Origin: Trichopria drosophilae
Lineage: Eukaryota > Arthropoda > Insecta > Hymenoptera > Diapriidae
Assembly: GCA_030407085.1 (NCBI GenBank)
Contig: CM059582.1
Location: 86,947,501-87,011,500 of the forward strand
Direction of reading: 5' to 3'
Length of the DNA stretch: 64,000 nucleotides
Position 1 is the first letter of the stretch, and each line of letters starts with the position of its first letter. A model generated the notes under the pieces. The model saw only the letters and a program-made list of their open reading frames with translations. It searched no databases and was not told where the DNA came from. A program made the position numbers and the translations under genes. This document shows positions 1 through 10,097 of this stretch, one piece after another.

Positions 1-852
1 CTTCCATTATCTTGTTCGGCGCTTGCGCACCGCGTCACTCCGAATCCAATATCGATCGAGCGATCTATGTGGGGAAGTAGGAGCCAGTTGAAAGGAAGCC
101 TCTGATCGACGACAACCGACAACGCAAATCGATAATTGCATTATTAAATACGGAAAGTCGACATGTACTCGTACATTGTGCTAATATTTCGGAAATACGG
201 GTATCTTCATTCTCGCGCGTATTTGACCGCCATGCGAATTACGTTAAGAATTGTTATAACTATAATAAGAATTGATGAAACTTCGAATCCGCAACCCAAT
301 TGTACCAGAGTGGTTTGTGCAAGGAAAATAGAAAACCAGTGTGTTCAAAATTGGTGTCCATTCATTTTCGAGAACTTTTCCGTCACCTAGTTGACCAACT
401 TGCACATTGCATATTTTTCATGATCTGGTGCACTGTAAATTTTCCTGTGACATACGAGAATAATCTCAGAATATATCTTTTTTCACGCGGGAAGTCTTAA
501 CTTTAAATTAAAAAACGCTAACCATTACAATAGCTGTGATTATGAATATATATATTAGAGAATTTATAGATTACGGTGAGTACGTTAGAATACTGCTTAT
601 TATAAGAAAATCAATAAGTTTAATTATTAATTATAATCTATAAGTGAAATGGACATGCATTCGCGTATTTTTGCAGCTTATATTGGGCAGTTGAACGCAC
701 GGGATCTATGGAGGCAAAAGGGTTAGAATATATTTGGATAAAGGATAGTACCACGTCGAGCGTGAAACTCAACAATCGACTTTTATGGTTGTACTGCAAA
801 TTGATCAAGAGTCGCGAGAATATCATACATATTATAAACATCAGTAGTAATA
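1..852. other. No gene recognised
   Basis: Only short chance open frames without recognisable motifs are present. I see no repeat or RNA gene here. The segment ends at an imperfect inverted repeat next to a long microsatellite. Confidence 0.5.
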
Positions 853-948
853 CTGTCACCATGGAGAGACGTATACATACGTGACTCATCCTCCATTTCT
901 ACTCATTAAGGATGAGTCACGCTTATTCGCGTCCCTCCATGGTGACAG
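853..948. repeat. Imperfect inverted repeat, hairpin of about 40-nt arms
   Basis: The left arm 853-892 and right arm 909-948 are reverse complements at about 32 of 40 positions, with an outer block of 14 matches (CTGTCACCATGGAG) and an inner block of 13 (CGTGACTCATCCT). The spacer is about 16 nt. This would fold into a hairpin of roughly 95 nt with one internal bulge. It could be a tiny MITE, a microRNA-like hairpin, or a fortuitous foldback beside the microsatellite. Nothing in the sequence decides between these. Confidence 0.6.
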
Positions 949-951
949 ATA

Positions 952-1190
<239 letters not shown>

Positions 1191-1199
1191 CACCACGCA

Positions 1200-1825
1200 C
1201 ATGATTCTAAGTGACCAAAGGCGACCACGCGCTACCGTGCTTCAAGATTGACTAAAGGTTTCTGGCTGCATCTTCCTTCGATCCAGCTCTCTGTCGTGCG
1301 TGCACGTGCACTTGTTTTGAACTTCAGCACATTCTTTAAAACCATACGTTAAGAAGTATGCTATAGACAATATGCTAAACTAATGAAATCTACGTTTGAA
1401 TAATTAAAACTAATACGTTTTCGAATTGAAATACTTCATAATTGTCATTAAAATAAACGAAATTTATTAAAATCTATTTTTCTGACATATTCTCGACGAT
1501 TCGTTTCTTTCAATATCTAATTATCAAAGTGTAGAAAATACTACTACACAAATTATAATTTAATCTGTCTAAAAATAAAAATATTGGATTTCGTTGTATC
1601 GATGAAATGATCCCTTTCGAGGATTTAATTTACGAGGTGATGAAATAAATTAACACTATTTATATATTTAAATTATTGATCTATTCATATTTTCTATTAT
1701 TACACATACAGATTTACATAACTTCATACTAAGGATATAATTCATTTAACTTATGAACTAACACTATATATTTTAAAATTTTGTCTATTAATATTTTTTT
1801 TCTAGAATACAGTTTAATACAGGAC
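1200..1825. other. AT-rich spacer
   Basis: No coding frame or repeat is recognised. It lies beyond the last recognised Polinton gene and may contain that element's unrecognised terminal sequence. Confidence 0.4.
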
Positions 1826-2572
1826 TTATAATTCATTTAACTTATCAACTATAGCATGTAAATGCACGGATATAAATTCGTAAAAGACTGAAAGCGAACA
1901 CGCCTTCGATAATTGTTTGGTTGCTGATATACAAGGCTCTATAACATCGTCTGTAAATTCTTTTGTTACGTTGCGAACCATATGAATTGTAAATATTTGT
2001 ACCTGCGCATCGTAAAAAAACCGCACCTTGTCTTCAACAAGTCTGAGTACATCTTGAGCAATAATGCTCCCATCACTACCGATTATTGACAAATGAAGTA
2101 TTTTTTTGTCAGTGCACCTTGAAACGTCCACTAAACACTCGAATGTAACCTGTTTTGAAATTAAGCAGTGTCGAACGCGTTTCACAGACACACCGGTAAC
2201 AGGCCGTTGATGTTCGAGCTCGATCGCTTTACCACCATGGCTGTAGGTAAATCGCACTATCCAGTTATCCCCATAAATTTTTTGATCAATTTTAATTGGA
2301 TTGCCATCAGTAAAGAAATCTTTGATTTCTTTGAAACTCTGGACAAATGCATACCAGGTGTCCGGAGTAAACGGTATACCGATGAAATTTTTCCTAATTA
2401 TACGTACTATAGGTATGTAATCCATCAAATCTGAACACTCCAGGCCTACGATGATTTTCTTTGTGCAAGATTTACTCAGCCCATAAATGCTGCCAAAGAT
2501 TTGCGGCTATCCTTTTCCACTATCGTCAAACATTGATGACACTGAAGTTGAAGTAGTTATTTCTTTTGCCAT
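1826..2572 (-). pseudogene. Unknown Polinton-associated protein, one premature stop
   Basis: An open minus-strand frame of about 200 codons extends upstream in the same frame to an ATG at 2572, beginning MAKEITTST, and is interrupted once by TAG at codon 22. The intended product would be about 248 residues. I do not recognise a domain. It is rich in hydrophobic beta-like segments and lacks an obvious membrane segment, signal peptide or zinc motif. It is the most downstream gene of the Polinton block, in the same orientation, which is the main reason to assign it to that element. It could instead be a gene of another element lying alongside. The gap to the protease gene is about 345 bp with no coding potential seen. 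Confidence 0.5.
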
Positions 2573-2916
2573 TGTCAACCGATATTCGTTTAAAATACGT
2601 GGCTAAATTCACTGCACAGTACTCGGTATAACTCGTAAGATTGAATGATGAACGGAAGAATAAGTAGTGCCTTAAATTGTTTCAATCGGTCATGTAAGCA
2701 AAAACGTTGCAATTACTTGTCAGCATTTTACAACATTTATACGATATTTACGATGTGTGCACTTTAAGTATTTTTATGTAAAATAATACTCATACCACAT
2801 TCAGCAAAACAGTAGTTAAAAGTCAATCACGTGGCAATTATGTCTTAAAATATTCTGTATGCTAGCATTATACGATCCACGGTTATTATTCCAATATAGC
2901 GTACACTTTAAATGTT

Positions 2917-3431
2917 TTATTTGTATATTAATTTTGAATAACACTTTTGTAAACATCTTAATATGTTTGTCCCCTTACCGATGAAGGGCCCGCCTCTATA
3001 CTTAGAATTGATATGACGTCTAACAATGTCATCATTTTTATCTAGGTCTGTAGAAAAATTATCGAGAAACGCCTTGAGACCAAAACCAGCACCCATATAA
3101 CGCAGAAACATCACACAGAATTGTCCACAGACATCCGACGAATTACTTTGGAGTTGTTGCGTACTCCACTGAAATTGTCGACAATTATTTTTTAAAGATT
3201 TTATATAAGCAGGTATGAAAGGCGGTATTCCATAACTGTCAAAATACCATGGATTGTCATACTTGTCAGCATACACAGCTCCCAATGTGTGCCAGGTTTT
3301 TTGTGATTATCTGTGTTCAGTACAAAACATGTGGGTTTACCCCAAACACGGGGTATTTGATCCGAAGGAAACACACCTACAGTATGATCTTTTATACCTG
3401 ATATACATTTCAAAATTTCTAAACTATTCAT
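2917..3431 (-). pseudogene. Adenain-like cysteine protease (Polinton), frameshifted
   Basis: Two overlapping minus-strand frames together cover an adenovirus-protease-type (C5 peptidase) domain. The first, from the ATG at 3431, ends at the catalytic histidine motif GTHW near 3282. The second carries the acidic residue in FDSYG and the cysteine motif DVCGQFC with a preceding glutamine-rich segment. The order His, Asp, Gln, Cys is that of adenain, which cleaves capsid precursor proteins during virion maturation in adenoviruses and is a hallmark Polinton gene. A single-base change near 3280 breaks the frame, so this copy cannot make a full enzyme. Its length, about 170 residues in total, is close to that of the family. 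It lies downstream of the capsid genes, as expected for a late-gene block. Confidence 0.85.
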
Positions 3432-3452
3432 TTTCTAAAGATATAGGTGAGC

Positions 3453-4147
3453 TTAACGTATAAGTTTGAGTATCCTTGTCAACGACGCGACGTCTCTGGA
3501 ATGTTGGTGCTCTGTACAACATGGTGATGTTTCAATCGACCAATCTTCCATACGCAGTACACTTTGGTTACACTTGCTAATACTATCAATATTCTTATAT
3601 AAATTTGATTCCCGATATTGTTCTATGTCAGGGGGGCATACGTCATCTTCTCTGTTCCTCAACAAACCCGTCGATAGTATCCAAAGTCGTAACCGATGTG
3701 CGTTATTTAACGCGCAAACGAAGCGCACAAAATTGAATTTACCACCGTGTTGTATACAGTAATTACTCGACCAAGGAAGAATGTTGAATGCCAGACATCT
3801 TGTATCCACCTCCAAATTTAGTATATTACGGGCGGTTACTTTGTTTAGGAGTTTTCATTTTTCCTTACCTCGTACATATATATTTCGGGCGTTTACGGTG
3901 ACTTCCCGTAACTTTTTGTATAAATAATTTTCAGATAAATCGTCGTCGAACTAGTCAAGACCATGATGATTTCGTGTTAACCAGTTATTTTGTTTCCGGG
4001 ATTCTCGACTCAACAAGTCGCAGGATATGGCGGTGCAATTACGCAATGCCCAGAAATCTCATCATCGATAGACAAAACGGCCACTTCTTTCGGTATTATC
4101 TTATTATTTACATCTTTAAAAAACTGTACGTCAACCACCAGATCCAT
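3453..4147 (-). pseudogene. Conserved Polinton-associated protein, possibly exonuclease-like, broken
   Basis: A reading frame starting at ATG 4147 opens with MDLVVDVQFF, runs 45 codons to a stop at 4012-4010, and continues in a neighbouring frame through NNWLTRNHHGLD, a TAG at 3953-3951 and a second stop. It then joins the open frame 3453-3815, which contains NYCIQHGG and VCALNNAHRLRLW. Apart from one frameshift and two stops the pieces are collinear and would give about 230 residues. I recognise the pattern of an acidic residue in a beta strand near the start, an HHGL motif and a cysteine/histidine-bearing C-terminal half from uncharacterised animal proteins associated with virus-like elements. 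The start resembles an RNase H-fold/DEDD exonuclease strand, but that is a guess. It sits between the capsid and protease genes. Confidence 0.5.
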
Positions 4148-4256
4148 TGCAATGTCTATCGTGCGTCGTGTCTGAAAGATAACTGCGATCTCGATCTAAT
4201 GCTATCGTTTTTAAGACCATACGTATAAAACGGCATCTGTAGGAATCTTTATGCAT

Positions 4257-5547
4257 TCACGCACCGAAGTCAACAACTACTTGTCGGGATGGATCAATCT
4301 CCAATACATTTTCATATTCGACATAAATAATACTATTGACGGTACTCGTTAGAGCTTTCGCAAATCTTACATCAATTCTGATACTACCGTGTCTTACTAA
4401 ATTCCAGTGTATAGAATCGCTAGCCGACAGGACGGGTGTCAAATCAAACACGAACATGCAATATCCACCTGCATAGCCTTTACGTGTGATAGCGTTTCCT
4501 TCATTGACAAAGTGTATGCCTGTACCTGAGAATAACGTATAAAAAGCGTCCACATAAAGATTTGACGTATGAAAATCTGGTTGTAATGGTCTAGAAGGTA
4601 TTTGAGTGCCGTCGACATATAGACATAGAAAATTGATATTGAAATGTTTAAAGTTAAACGCATTTAAGGTGCCATCGCCATTGTAAGCTTTGTTTTCAAC
4701 AAACCCGACGACAAGTCTTTTAGGCAATTGGCCAAGTATAACATTATCTAAAGTTTCGCCATGGATTCCATTGTGGATCGTCATTGTCTTAATTTCAATT
4801 CTTGTCAGAGGATATTTTGCTGAAGTTTTCGAGAGTGCTTTAGCATGCGCAAGTAAAACACCTGTGTTAACTTTTACTCGTCGTGCTAAAAGACTTGCTT
4901 CCTCTATATGGGCAGAATAATACCCAGACTGATCCATTATACAGAAGGCATCTCGAGATTTTATAAGTCGCACGCGTACCTCCACCCAGTTCAATAGTAA
5001 CTTTTCTTGGTTAAATACATCGCAATGTAAGTGACATAGTAAATCTACTGTTTTACTCTGATTCATGGCAGCGCGACGACTGAGGAGTCCTTTATTATCA
5101 GTATTAAATGCATCCATATGGCCCGGTGTATCGTCATACCGTAAAAGACTCGTTAAATGGGAACCTTTGGCAGCAGGCCCGTAATTCAGTAGTGTTTCAA
5201 TATATGATCTGTAGGCGTATGAAGTATACATCAATCTGGCTAAAAAGCGAGTGCATCAAATTATTTACAGGGCCAACACTATCACGATCCGCCTGCGGTG
5301 TATCAGCAGGCATATTTTGCTCAGGTGTTAACGTTACCCGTAAACTTAACATCATATGTGCAAGATCAATATATTCTTCACCATTTCCGGGTAAAACAAA
5401 TTCAATTGGTGAATCATGAGAAAGGGTTGAAACAAGTTTATACTGTACCCAGTGCGAGCTCTCAATAATCGTTTGAGTAGGTGGTAGTGTAAACAAGTCG
5501 AGCTCCGATTTCATACATTCACAAGAGTGTGTATGCAAAAGAGACAT
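4257..5547 (-). pseudogene. Polinton major capsid protein (F54H12.2-like), frameshifted
   Basis: The N-terminal part (4257 side excluded) is the frame from ATG 5547, beginning MSLLHTHSCEC and including SELDLFTLPPTQT and GNGEEYIDLAHMMLSLRV. The rest is the frame 4257-5234 with YAYRSYIETLLNYGPAAK, LCHLHCDVFNQEKLLLN and RVRLIKSRDAF. These are signature segments of the animal protein family often annotated as F54H12.2-like, which I equate with the double-jelly-roll major capsid protein of Polintons and adintoviruses. The two frames meet near 5230, where a short stretch between QIDVY and YAYRS seems to have been lost with a frame change. The remaining about 420 codons are otherwise open, so decay is modest. 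The product would form the icosahedral shell. Neighbours are the small basic protein upstream and the exonuclease-like gene downstream. Confidence 0.85.
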
Positions 5548-5652
5548 TTTCTTTCAATTAAATATATCTGCCACCGTACGGCGCTTGTTCTTCCTATTTG
5601 TTGCACGCTTCTTCGTTTTCCTTACCTTATTAGTTACGGTGTGATTACCGGT

Positions 5653-6144
5653 TCATTTTTTTATTTTCACACTTCGTTTAGTTTTCGCCTTTTTTGTCTT
5701 CTTCTTCTGTTGTATCTTGGTCTGACGTCGACGAGAATTATAGTTGCTATCGAGTGTAACGATGTCACCGGGTAAATGACCAACTGTTGTATAGCGCGGG
5801 TATTTATACCCTGACCCCGCCATCAGTTCATCAAATTTTTCTTCTGCCTTCCTTTTCAAATTCCCACCTGACTCTTTGACATGTCGTCGAATCGCCTCTT
5901 TTGCAGATGTATTATTTGTAGTCATATCGGTCAAAATATTTAGATCTGCTCGTAGTGCTTCTTTACCGACAGCTGTAGCACCTCTCGTGAAAAGAGGTAA
6001 CACGCGTCTGAATAAACCACCAAGAAAACTACCAATGCCATGTCCTCGCTGATATAATGCCCCTCTGTATACACGACCTACACTACCAGTATGTATACTA
6101 CCGCCAATCTGATTATTAAAGTATACTGTTTCGGATTTTATCAA
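5653..6144 (-). CDS. Small basic Polinton capsid-associated protein (pVI/pX-like position)
   Basis: This is an intact 163-codon frame immediately upstream of the major capsid gene. Residues about 30-60 hold a glycine-rich amphipathic or hydrophobic stretch (GHGIGSFLGGLFRRVLPLF), followed by a helical region and a GSGYKYPR motif. The last 20 residues are almost entirely lysine, arginine and threonine. Small proteins with a membrane-active-looking segment and a basic tail occupy this position in adenovirus-related elements and are compared with adenovirus pVI or pX. Function here is inferred from architecture and place only. The ATG at 6144 is the first in frame. Being short, it may be intact by chance while its neighbours decayed. 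Confidence 0.6.
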   Translation of the reverse strand: MIKSETVYFNNQIGGSIHTGSVGRVYRGALYQRGHGIGSFLGGLFRRVLPLFTRGATAVGKEALRADLNILTDMTTNNTSAKEAIRRHVKESGGNLKRKAEEKFDELMAGSGYKYPRYTTVGHLPGDIVTLDSNYNSRRRQTKIQQKKKTKKAKTKRSVKIKK

Positions 6145-6339
6145 ACTTCAGGGTGGGAGACTTAAAGGATTTGGTTCTTAAATGAATACGCTATGTAACT
6201 TCGGTAAACAATTTATTATCGGACCTTTACAACTTTCTCCCTGGAACAACCTACACCCACGGTACAAAATTATGAATACGTATGCGACGAAATACGCGAA
6301 CGCGCGCATTGAATGCATTCAACACGAAAGATAAATTAT

Positions 6340-6770
6340 TTCTTACCCTGCTGTGACGTCGCGGCCTTAGCTGAGTCCAAGGACGGAAACAGCCCTTACC
6401 GCTCGTCCTTGTGTCTCACACACTGCTGAAGGTGCCTCCAATTTCTTTTATCGTTGAGTGGTCCTGACGTCTCAAGGCACGGGTGCAGCCCTCTCCACTC
6501 GTCTGATCCTCAACTTCAAATGCAACTTGGTGCAGTACCCGGAAACACCTCAGAGTCGTGCGAGCGACAACGCTACGAGGGCAGAAAGTGCCTCGTCCGG
6601 CGAATGGAGATGGAATGAAGGGCCGGGCTGGCTTCACCGCTCTGGCCGCGTCCTCCGCACTCCATCTACGCCCCCTTTCCTACTTATATGGGTAAACAAA
6701 GGCAACCCTGGTGCGCGACCGTTACCAAATAATACTATTATATAAATAATCGAACATCCCGCCCGCCTTC
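6340..6770 (-). repeat. GC-rich insertion, possible solo LTR
   Basis: A block of about 430 bp is much richer in GC than the Polinton genes on either side. It separates two genes that would otherwise be neighbours. On the minus strand it contains AT-rich TATA-like stretches (around 6740 and 6690) followed by a GC-rich leader, as in the promoter part of an LTR. I could not define both ends or a target duplication, so the class is uncertain. Confidence 0.3.
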
Positions 6771-6964
6771 GTTCAGCGAACGAATATTCCAAGTCTGAAA
6801 TCAGGGACGTGTCCTTAATCGCCTAGTTCGGCATTATCCTGGTCCCCCTTTCCTCCTAATTCTACAGGAATTTTATTATAATATTAACCCACTCGACCTA
6901 AACGGTTATTAGGACCTTTGTCGCGTGACGATCCGGAACATATACTACATAATGCGACATTTAG

Positions 6965-7819
6965 CTAATTCCAATCGGTACGTTTAAAGTGTAACGTCAC
7001 CGTTAACATACCATAATCAAATGGTATAAACTTCCCAATCTCATCCCTTATATCTATATCAATGGTTTGGAATGAGCCATACAGTAATGGTATATATACA
7101 GCAGGTGAAAAGCTACATATTCTTGTATCACCTTAAGTATAATCATCATGTTTTAATGGTACAGCTCGCAATAATCGTGTCTGGACGTCCCCTGTAACGT
7201 AAGGTTCTCAAATATCACTATACACCATTAGCAGAGATGGTAAGCCATTGAAAAGGTTTACAGGACGAATGCCGTGAATCATCGTATTGTCACTCACGAT
7301 TATTGCCCCCTTTTCGCTTACGCATGTGTAATCATACCCAAGTATATTTCTCAATTTACAAGGTAGATATACAGCGTGTTCATCGTTTAGACATTCATCG
7401 GTGCAGATTCGTGAAATTGATACATACCCACGGTGACCAATTTTAAATATTAGATGGTCTTTTATACATTGTAGATTATTAATCTCTTCAACTAAATCGT
7501 GAGTATTCTTATATATTCCGGGTGCTAGAAATGATACCTGTAAAGTATTTTTATTTTTACGGTTACTTTGTTCAGCTGGTAACTCTGTAGGAATAGCCTT
7601 CACTGTTCTAAATCTTGAAAATACAACTCGTCTATCTTCTTCTTTGACAGATATGTATTGAAAGGTTAGAGATATTTATATCTCGGTAAGTGCCACAAAC
7701 CACTGGCCTTGCAAATGCAGATGCTGCGGTAATTGTGTAATAAAGTTGGTCGTTCTGTTTTCAGGGTAAAACTCCATACTGCTGTTACTTGGTAAAATAA
7801 TGTGAAATTCATCCTTCAT
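6965..7819 (-). pseudogene. Polinton penton-like minor capsid protein, three in-frame stops
   Basis: From an ATG at 7819 (MKDEFHIILPSNSSMEFYP) a single reading frame of 284 codons runs to a TAG at 6967-6965. It is interrupted by TAA at 7678-7676, TGA at 7210-7208 and one further TAA about 30 codons later. Removing none of the frame continuity, the pieces read as one protein with FLAPGIYKNTHDLVEEIN, an IHGIRPVNLF segment and a C-terminal GKFIPFDYGMLTVTLHF. I recognise this layout from uncharacterised animal Polinton proteins and take it as the single-jelly-roll minor capsid (penton) protein that would form five-fold vertices. The family call is from memory and the penton role is an inference. 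There are no frameshifts, only point stops, suggesting decay after loss of selection rather than rearrangement. Confidence 0.6.
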
Positions 7820-7892
7820 CACGAATTTTTAAATTTTCTGCACGAATCCAAGAATTAAACTTATCAGGATACCCCAACCAGTGTACGTAATA

Positions 7893-8907
7893 TCATTTCC
7901 TCCTACCGGTACCGACAGTTTTTAGAATTTTTTCAACTTCGAAAACTTCTGTATCCACGTTTTTCTGGACCAGACTTACTTCTTCTTCGTAAAAGAAACC
8001 GTCGATTTCTTCTCCTTGCAGATCTTCAAGGATATAAATTAACGGTTGACGTGTATTTGATATACGTGTAATTTTGAGTAGTTCTATTGTCCATCCACCC
8101 TCGTAACTTTTTGCAAAAACGTTCTTTGCACGACTGACACGGACTAAATCACCAACTCTATATTTAGGGACTTTCGGTGGCCGTTTGAAAACGCTATAAC
8201 GACGAATGAGATTTTCGCACGCCTCTGCAGCATTGTACCAATTAATTAGAGCGGGTACCATATTGGTACCTGAATGTTTAGAATTATTATAAGATGTGAC
8301 GACAGATTGTAAAACGTCAATATAGCGAAGGGTATTTTTATCTGTGAAATACCGCCACAGTTTCTCCTTAAGAGTTCTTATAAAGCGCTCGACAATACTG
8401 GCTTTAATGTCCGGGTTACGAACAGATCTATAGATTATGTTGGCAGACTTCAATAAATCCTGCATATCACGACCGATAAACTCCTTTCCTTTATCACTCT
8501 GTAGGGATACAGGTTTTCTATTACCATTTCGGGCTAAAATGTACTCAAAAGCTTTTCTAACACTTTTGGATGTTTTGTCGATTATGAGTTCGACCCATGC
8601 ACATTTACTTAACGCATCTATAACTACTAGCAGGTAAGTATTGTTTTTATTATAAGACTTGATAGAACGTACATCCATTAAATCTGCCTCCCAGACGTCG
8701 TCAATATTTCGCACGTTATAAGAGCGTGGAGGAAATACACGGCGTGTACGAAGCTTCTTGACCCTCAAGCCACTCAGATATTTGATTGTATTGATAATTT
8801 TTATTTGTCGTTGGATGTAGTTTGCGAGCTGAACCTATATACGCAGACGGATGCGAGGGTTCATAATAGATTCCCTGAAGAATATCATTCATTTTCTTTT
8901 TTACCAT
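7893..8907 (-). pseudogene. Polinton retroviral-type integrase, one frameshift
   Basis: The core frame 7893-8768 (291 codons) contains a complete rve catalytic domain: the first aspartate in WEADLMD, the second in QSDKGKEF and the glutamate in IVERFIRTLKEKLW, spaced as D-34-E. After it come the helical segment with YNNSKHSGT and a C-terminal chromo/SH3-like tail beginning YRVGDLVRVSRA and ending near residue 291. The N-terminal part, with IYYEPSHPSAYIGSARKL and WLEGQ, is in another frame from ATG 8907 or 8892, and the two frames meet near 8740. Integrase inserts the element into host DNA and is a defining Polinton gene. All three catalytic residues remain, so only the frameshift disables it. 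Its start overlaps the end of the PLA2-like gene by a few bases, as in compact viral genomes. Confidence 0.9.
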
Positions 8908-9400
8908 TCTTTTGGGGGTTCTTATCAGTGGGTACTCTTTTACTATCTTTCTTCCTCGATTGGCGTTTTAAACGTTTTCTAGATATATTTATAGATGTTT
9001 TTATACATGAAAATATTTTTTCAAAGACGATCTTACTAACCATACAAGTAGTTACAGCCACTGCAGTTTTCTCATCTACTGGGACAGTGTCTGCAAGCAT
9101 ACGAGAGAACGCTGTTTTCGCCAACTTTTCATCAGCTTTGTGGCGATTTGTTATACCGTCAGAGTAAGCAATATCATTGATACGACACGCATCGTCCAAT
9201 GGGTTTATACCCTTTTCTCCACGTTCCAATCTTTCTCGAAGATGGGTTCCAGGACCGCAAAATCTATAACCTGGTATATGTAATTTAAAAGGGATTGCAT
9301 CGATAACATTGTCTAGTATACTTTTTGTAAATGTTAGCGGTATCCCGTTGAAACTGACCGACTTTTTCCTTTTCGTAGTCGAACATCCATTCGATGCCAT
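8885..9400 (-). CDS. Phospholipase A2-like protein (parvovirus VP1/adintovirus type), catalytic His replaced
   Basis: This intact 171-codon frame contains the compact PLA2 signature: a calcium-loop motif in YRFCGPGT (residues 45-52) and, after an LDDAC segment, the motif CRINDIAY at residues 72-79. In active enzymes of this group the last motif has a His-Asp pair. Here Asn75 takes the place of histidine, encoded by AAT where CAT would be expected, and Asp76 is kept. The C-terminal 30 residues are strongly basic (RKRLKRQSRKK). In parvoviruses a PLA2 domain helps virions leave endosomes, and adintoviruses and Polintons carry related genes. The frame is open from ATG 9400 and overlaps both neighbours slightly. 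With the histidine lost, catalysis is doubtful. Confidence 0.8.
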   Translation of the reverse strand: MASNGCSTTKRKKSVSFNGIPLTFTKSILDNVIDAIPFKLHIPGYRFCGPGTHLRERLERGEKGINPLDDACRINDIAYSDGITNRHKADEKLAKTAFSRMLADTVPVDEKTAVAVTTCMVSKIVFEKIFSCIKTSINISRKRLKRQSRKKDSKRVPTDKNPQKNGKKENE

Positions 9401-9957
9401 GCTAAGATCTGCCTTGACTGTGGTATTGACTTCTTACGTTTAGAGTTAGTTTCTTTGTCCTCGTCGTTGTCGTCACTACTATGTAAACTACCCGCACCAG
9501 CTGATGAAGAAGATGCGATGAATAACAATCTCTTAGGAGTATGTGTCCCTTCACGAGGTGCGCGTCTAACTGTACTAAACGGCGACTTATCATCAGTGGC
9601 ATTAACGGTCTTGTGCCAAACGCGTTTATTACCAATAAACTCACGCGGAACCACTCCTACACGAAGTGCATTTGCAAACTGACGATGGCCGTAAGGAGGC
9701 GTCCTTTTTCTATCTCGCATAGCATCATTCAACATGTCGATAATGTTGGTACCATGGATAGTAGCTCCATCCATCACGATTTCACCACGACTATTCCACC
9801 GAAACATGCTCGTGGCACGTAAATGGTTGATCAGTTGTTGTGCTTTCGAACGAAATTTCTTGGGTACGGTTTCCACAACATATTCTCCGTTACTTGATAA
9901 ATGTACTAAAGTCCCACTATCACATGTATCTTGCTTTTTATTCCACTCGTTAATATC
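9334..9957 (-). pseudogene. Polinton protein of unknown function, N-terminus cut off by retrotransposon
   Basis: The open frame entering from 10041 is a chimera. Its first about 28 residues are translated from the 3' end of the R1-like element, and Polinton sequence begins at 9957. The Polinton part holds SKAQQLINHLR, MFRWNSRGEIVMDGATIHGTNIIDML, YGHRQFANALRVGVVPREFIGN and a low-complexity acidic and serine tail with SSDDNDEDKE. I know similar uncharacterised proteins from insect Polinton-like elements but no function for them. The true start has been lost with the insertion or the deletion that accompanied it. Its end overlaps the PLA2-like gene start by 67 bases. Confidence 0.6.
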
Positions 9958-10097
9958 CCAGCAGGAGTGCGGGGCTCGCAACCCGCTAAAACCACCTCCG
10001 CTCAGACTGTGATTCCCCCCTCGGAAACCGCCGGAAGGCATTACTTCGAGGGGGGCAGTCTATGCCTCAGTAGGCCCTCCGCCGATGTTTCGGCTCT

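Larger units (their letters stand above)
1826..9957 (-). mobile_element. Maverick/Polinton-like element, decayed and truncated
   Basis: Nine consecutive minus-strand genes match the gene content of animal Polintons and their adintovirus relatives: retroviral-type integrase, adenain-like cysteine protease, PLA2-like protein, double-jelly-roll major capsid protein, penton-like protein, a small basic protein and three less certain ones. Most carry frameshifts or in-frame stops. Family B DNA polymerase and the FtsK-type packaging ATPase are absent. The high-coordinate side is cut at 9957 by an R1-clade retrotransposon, and no Polinton gene resumes beyond that insertion at 19.7 kb, so the missing half was deleted or lies elsewhere. 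I did not find terminal inverted repeats. The GC-rich block at 6.34-6.77 kb is probably a later insertion inside it. Confidence 0.85.

Noticed and set aside
9334..10041. A 235-residue protein starting MPSGGFRGGN
   Set aside because: The first 28 residues come from the R1-like 3' end. The frame is a chimera created by the insertion, so only the part up to 9957 is annotated.
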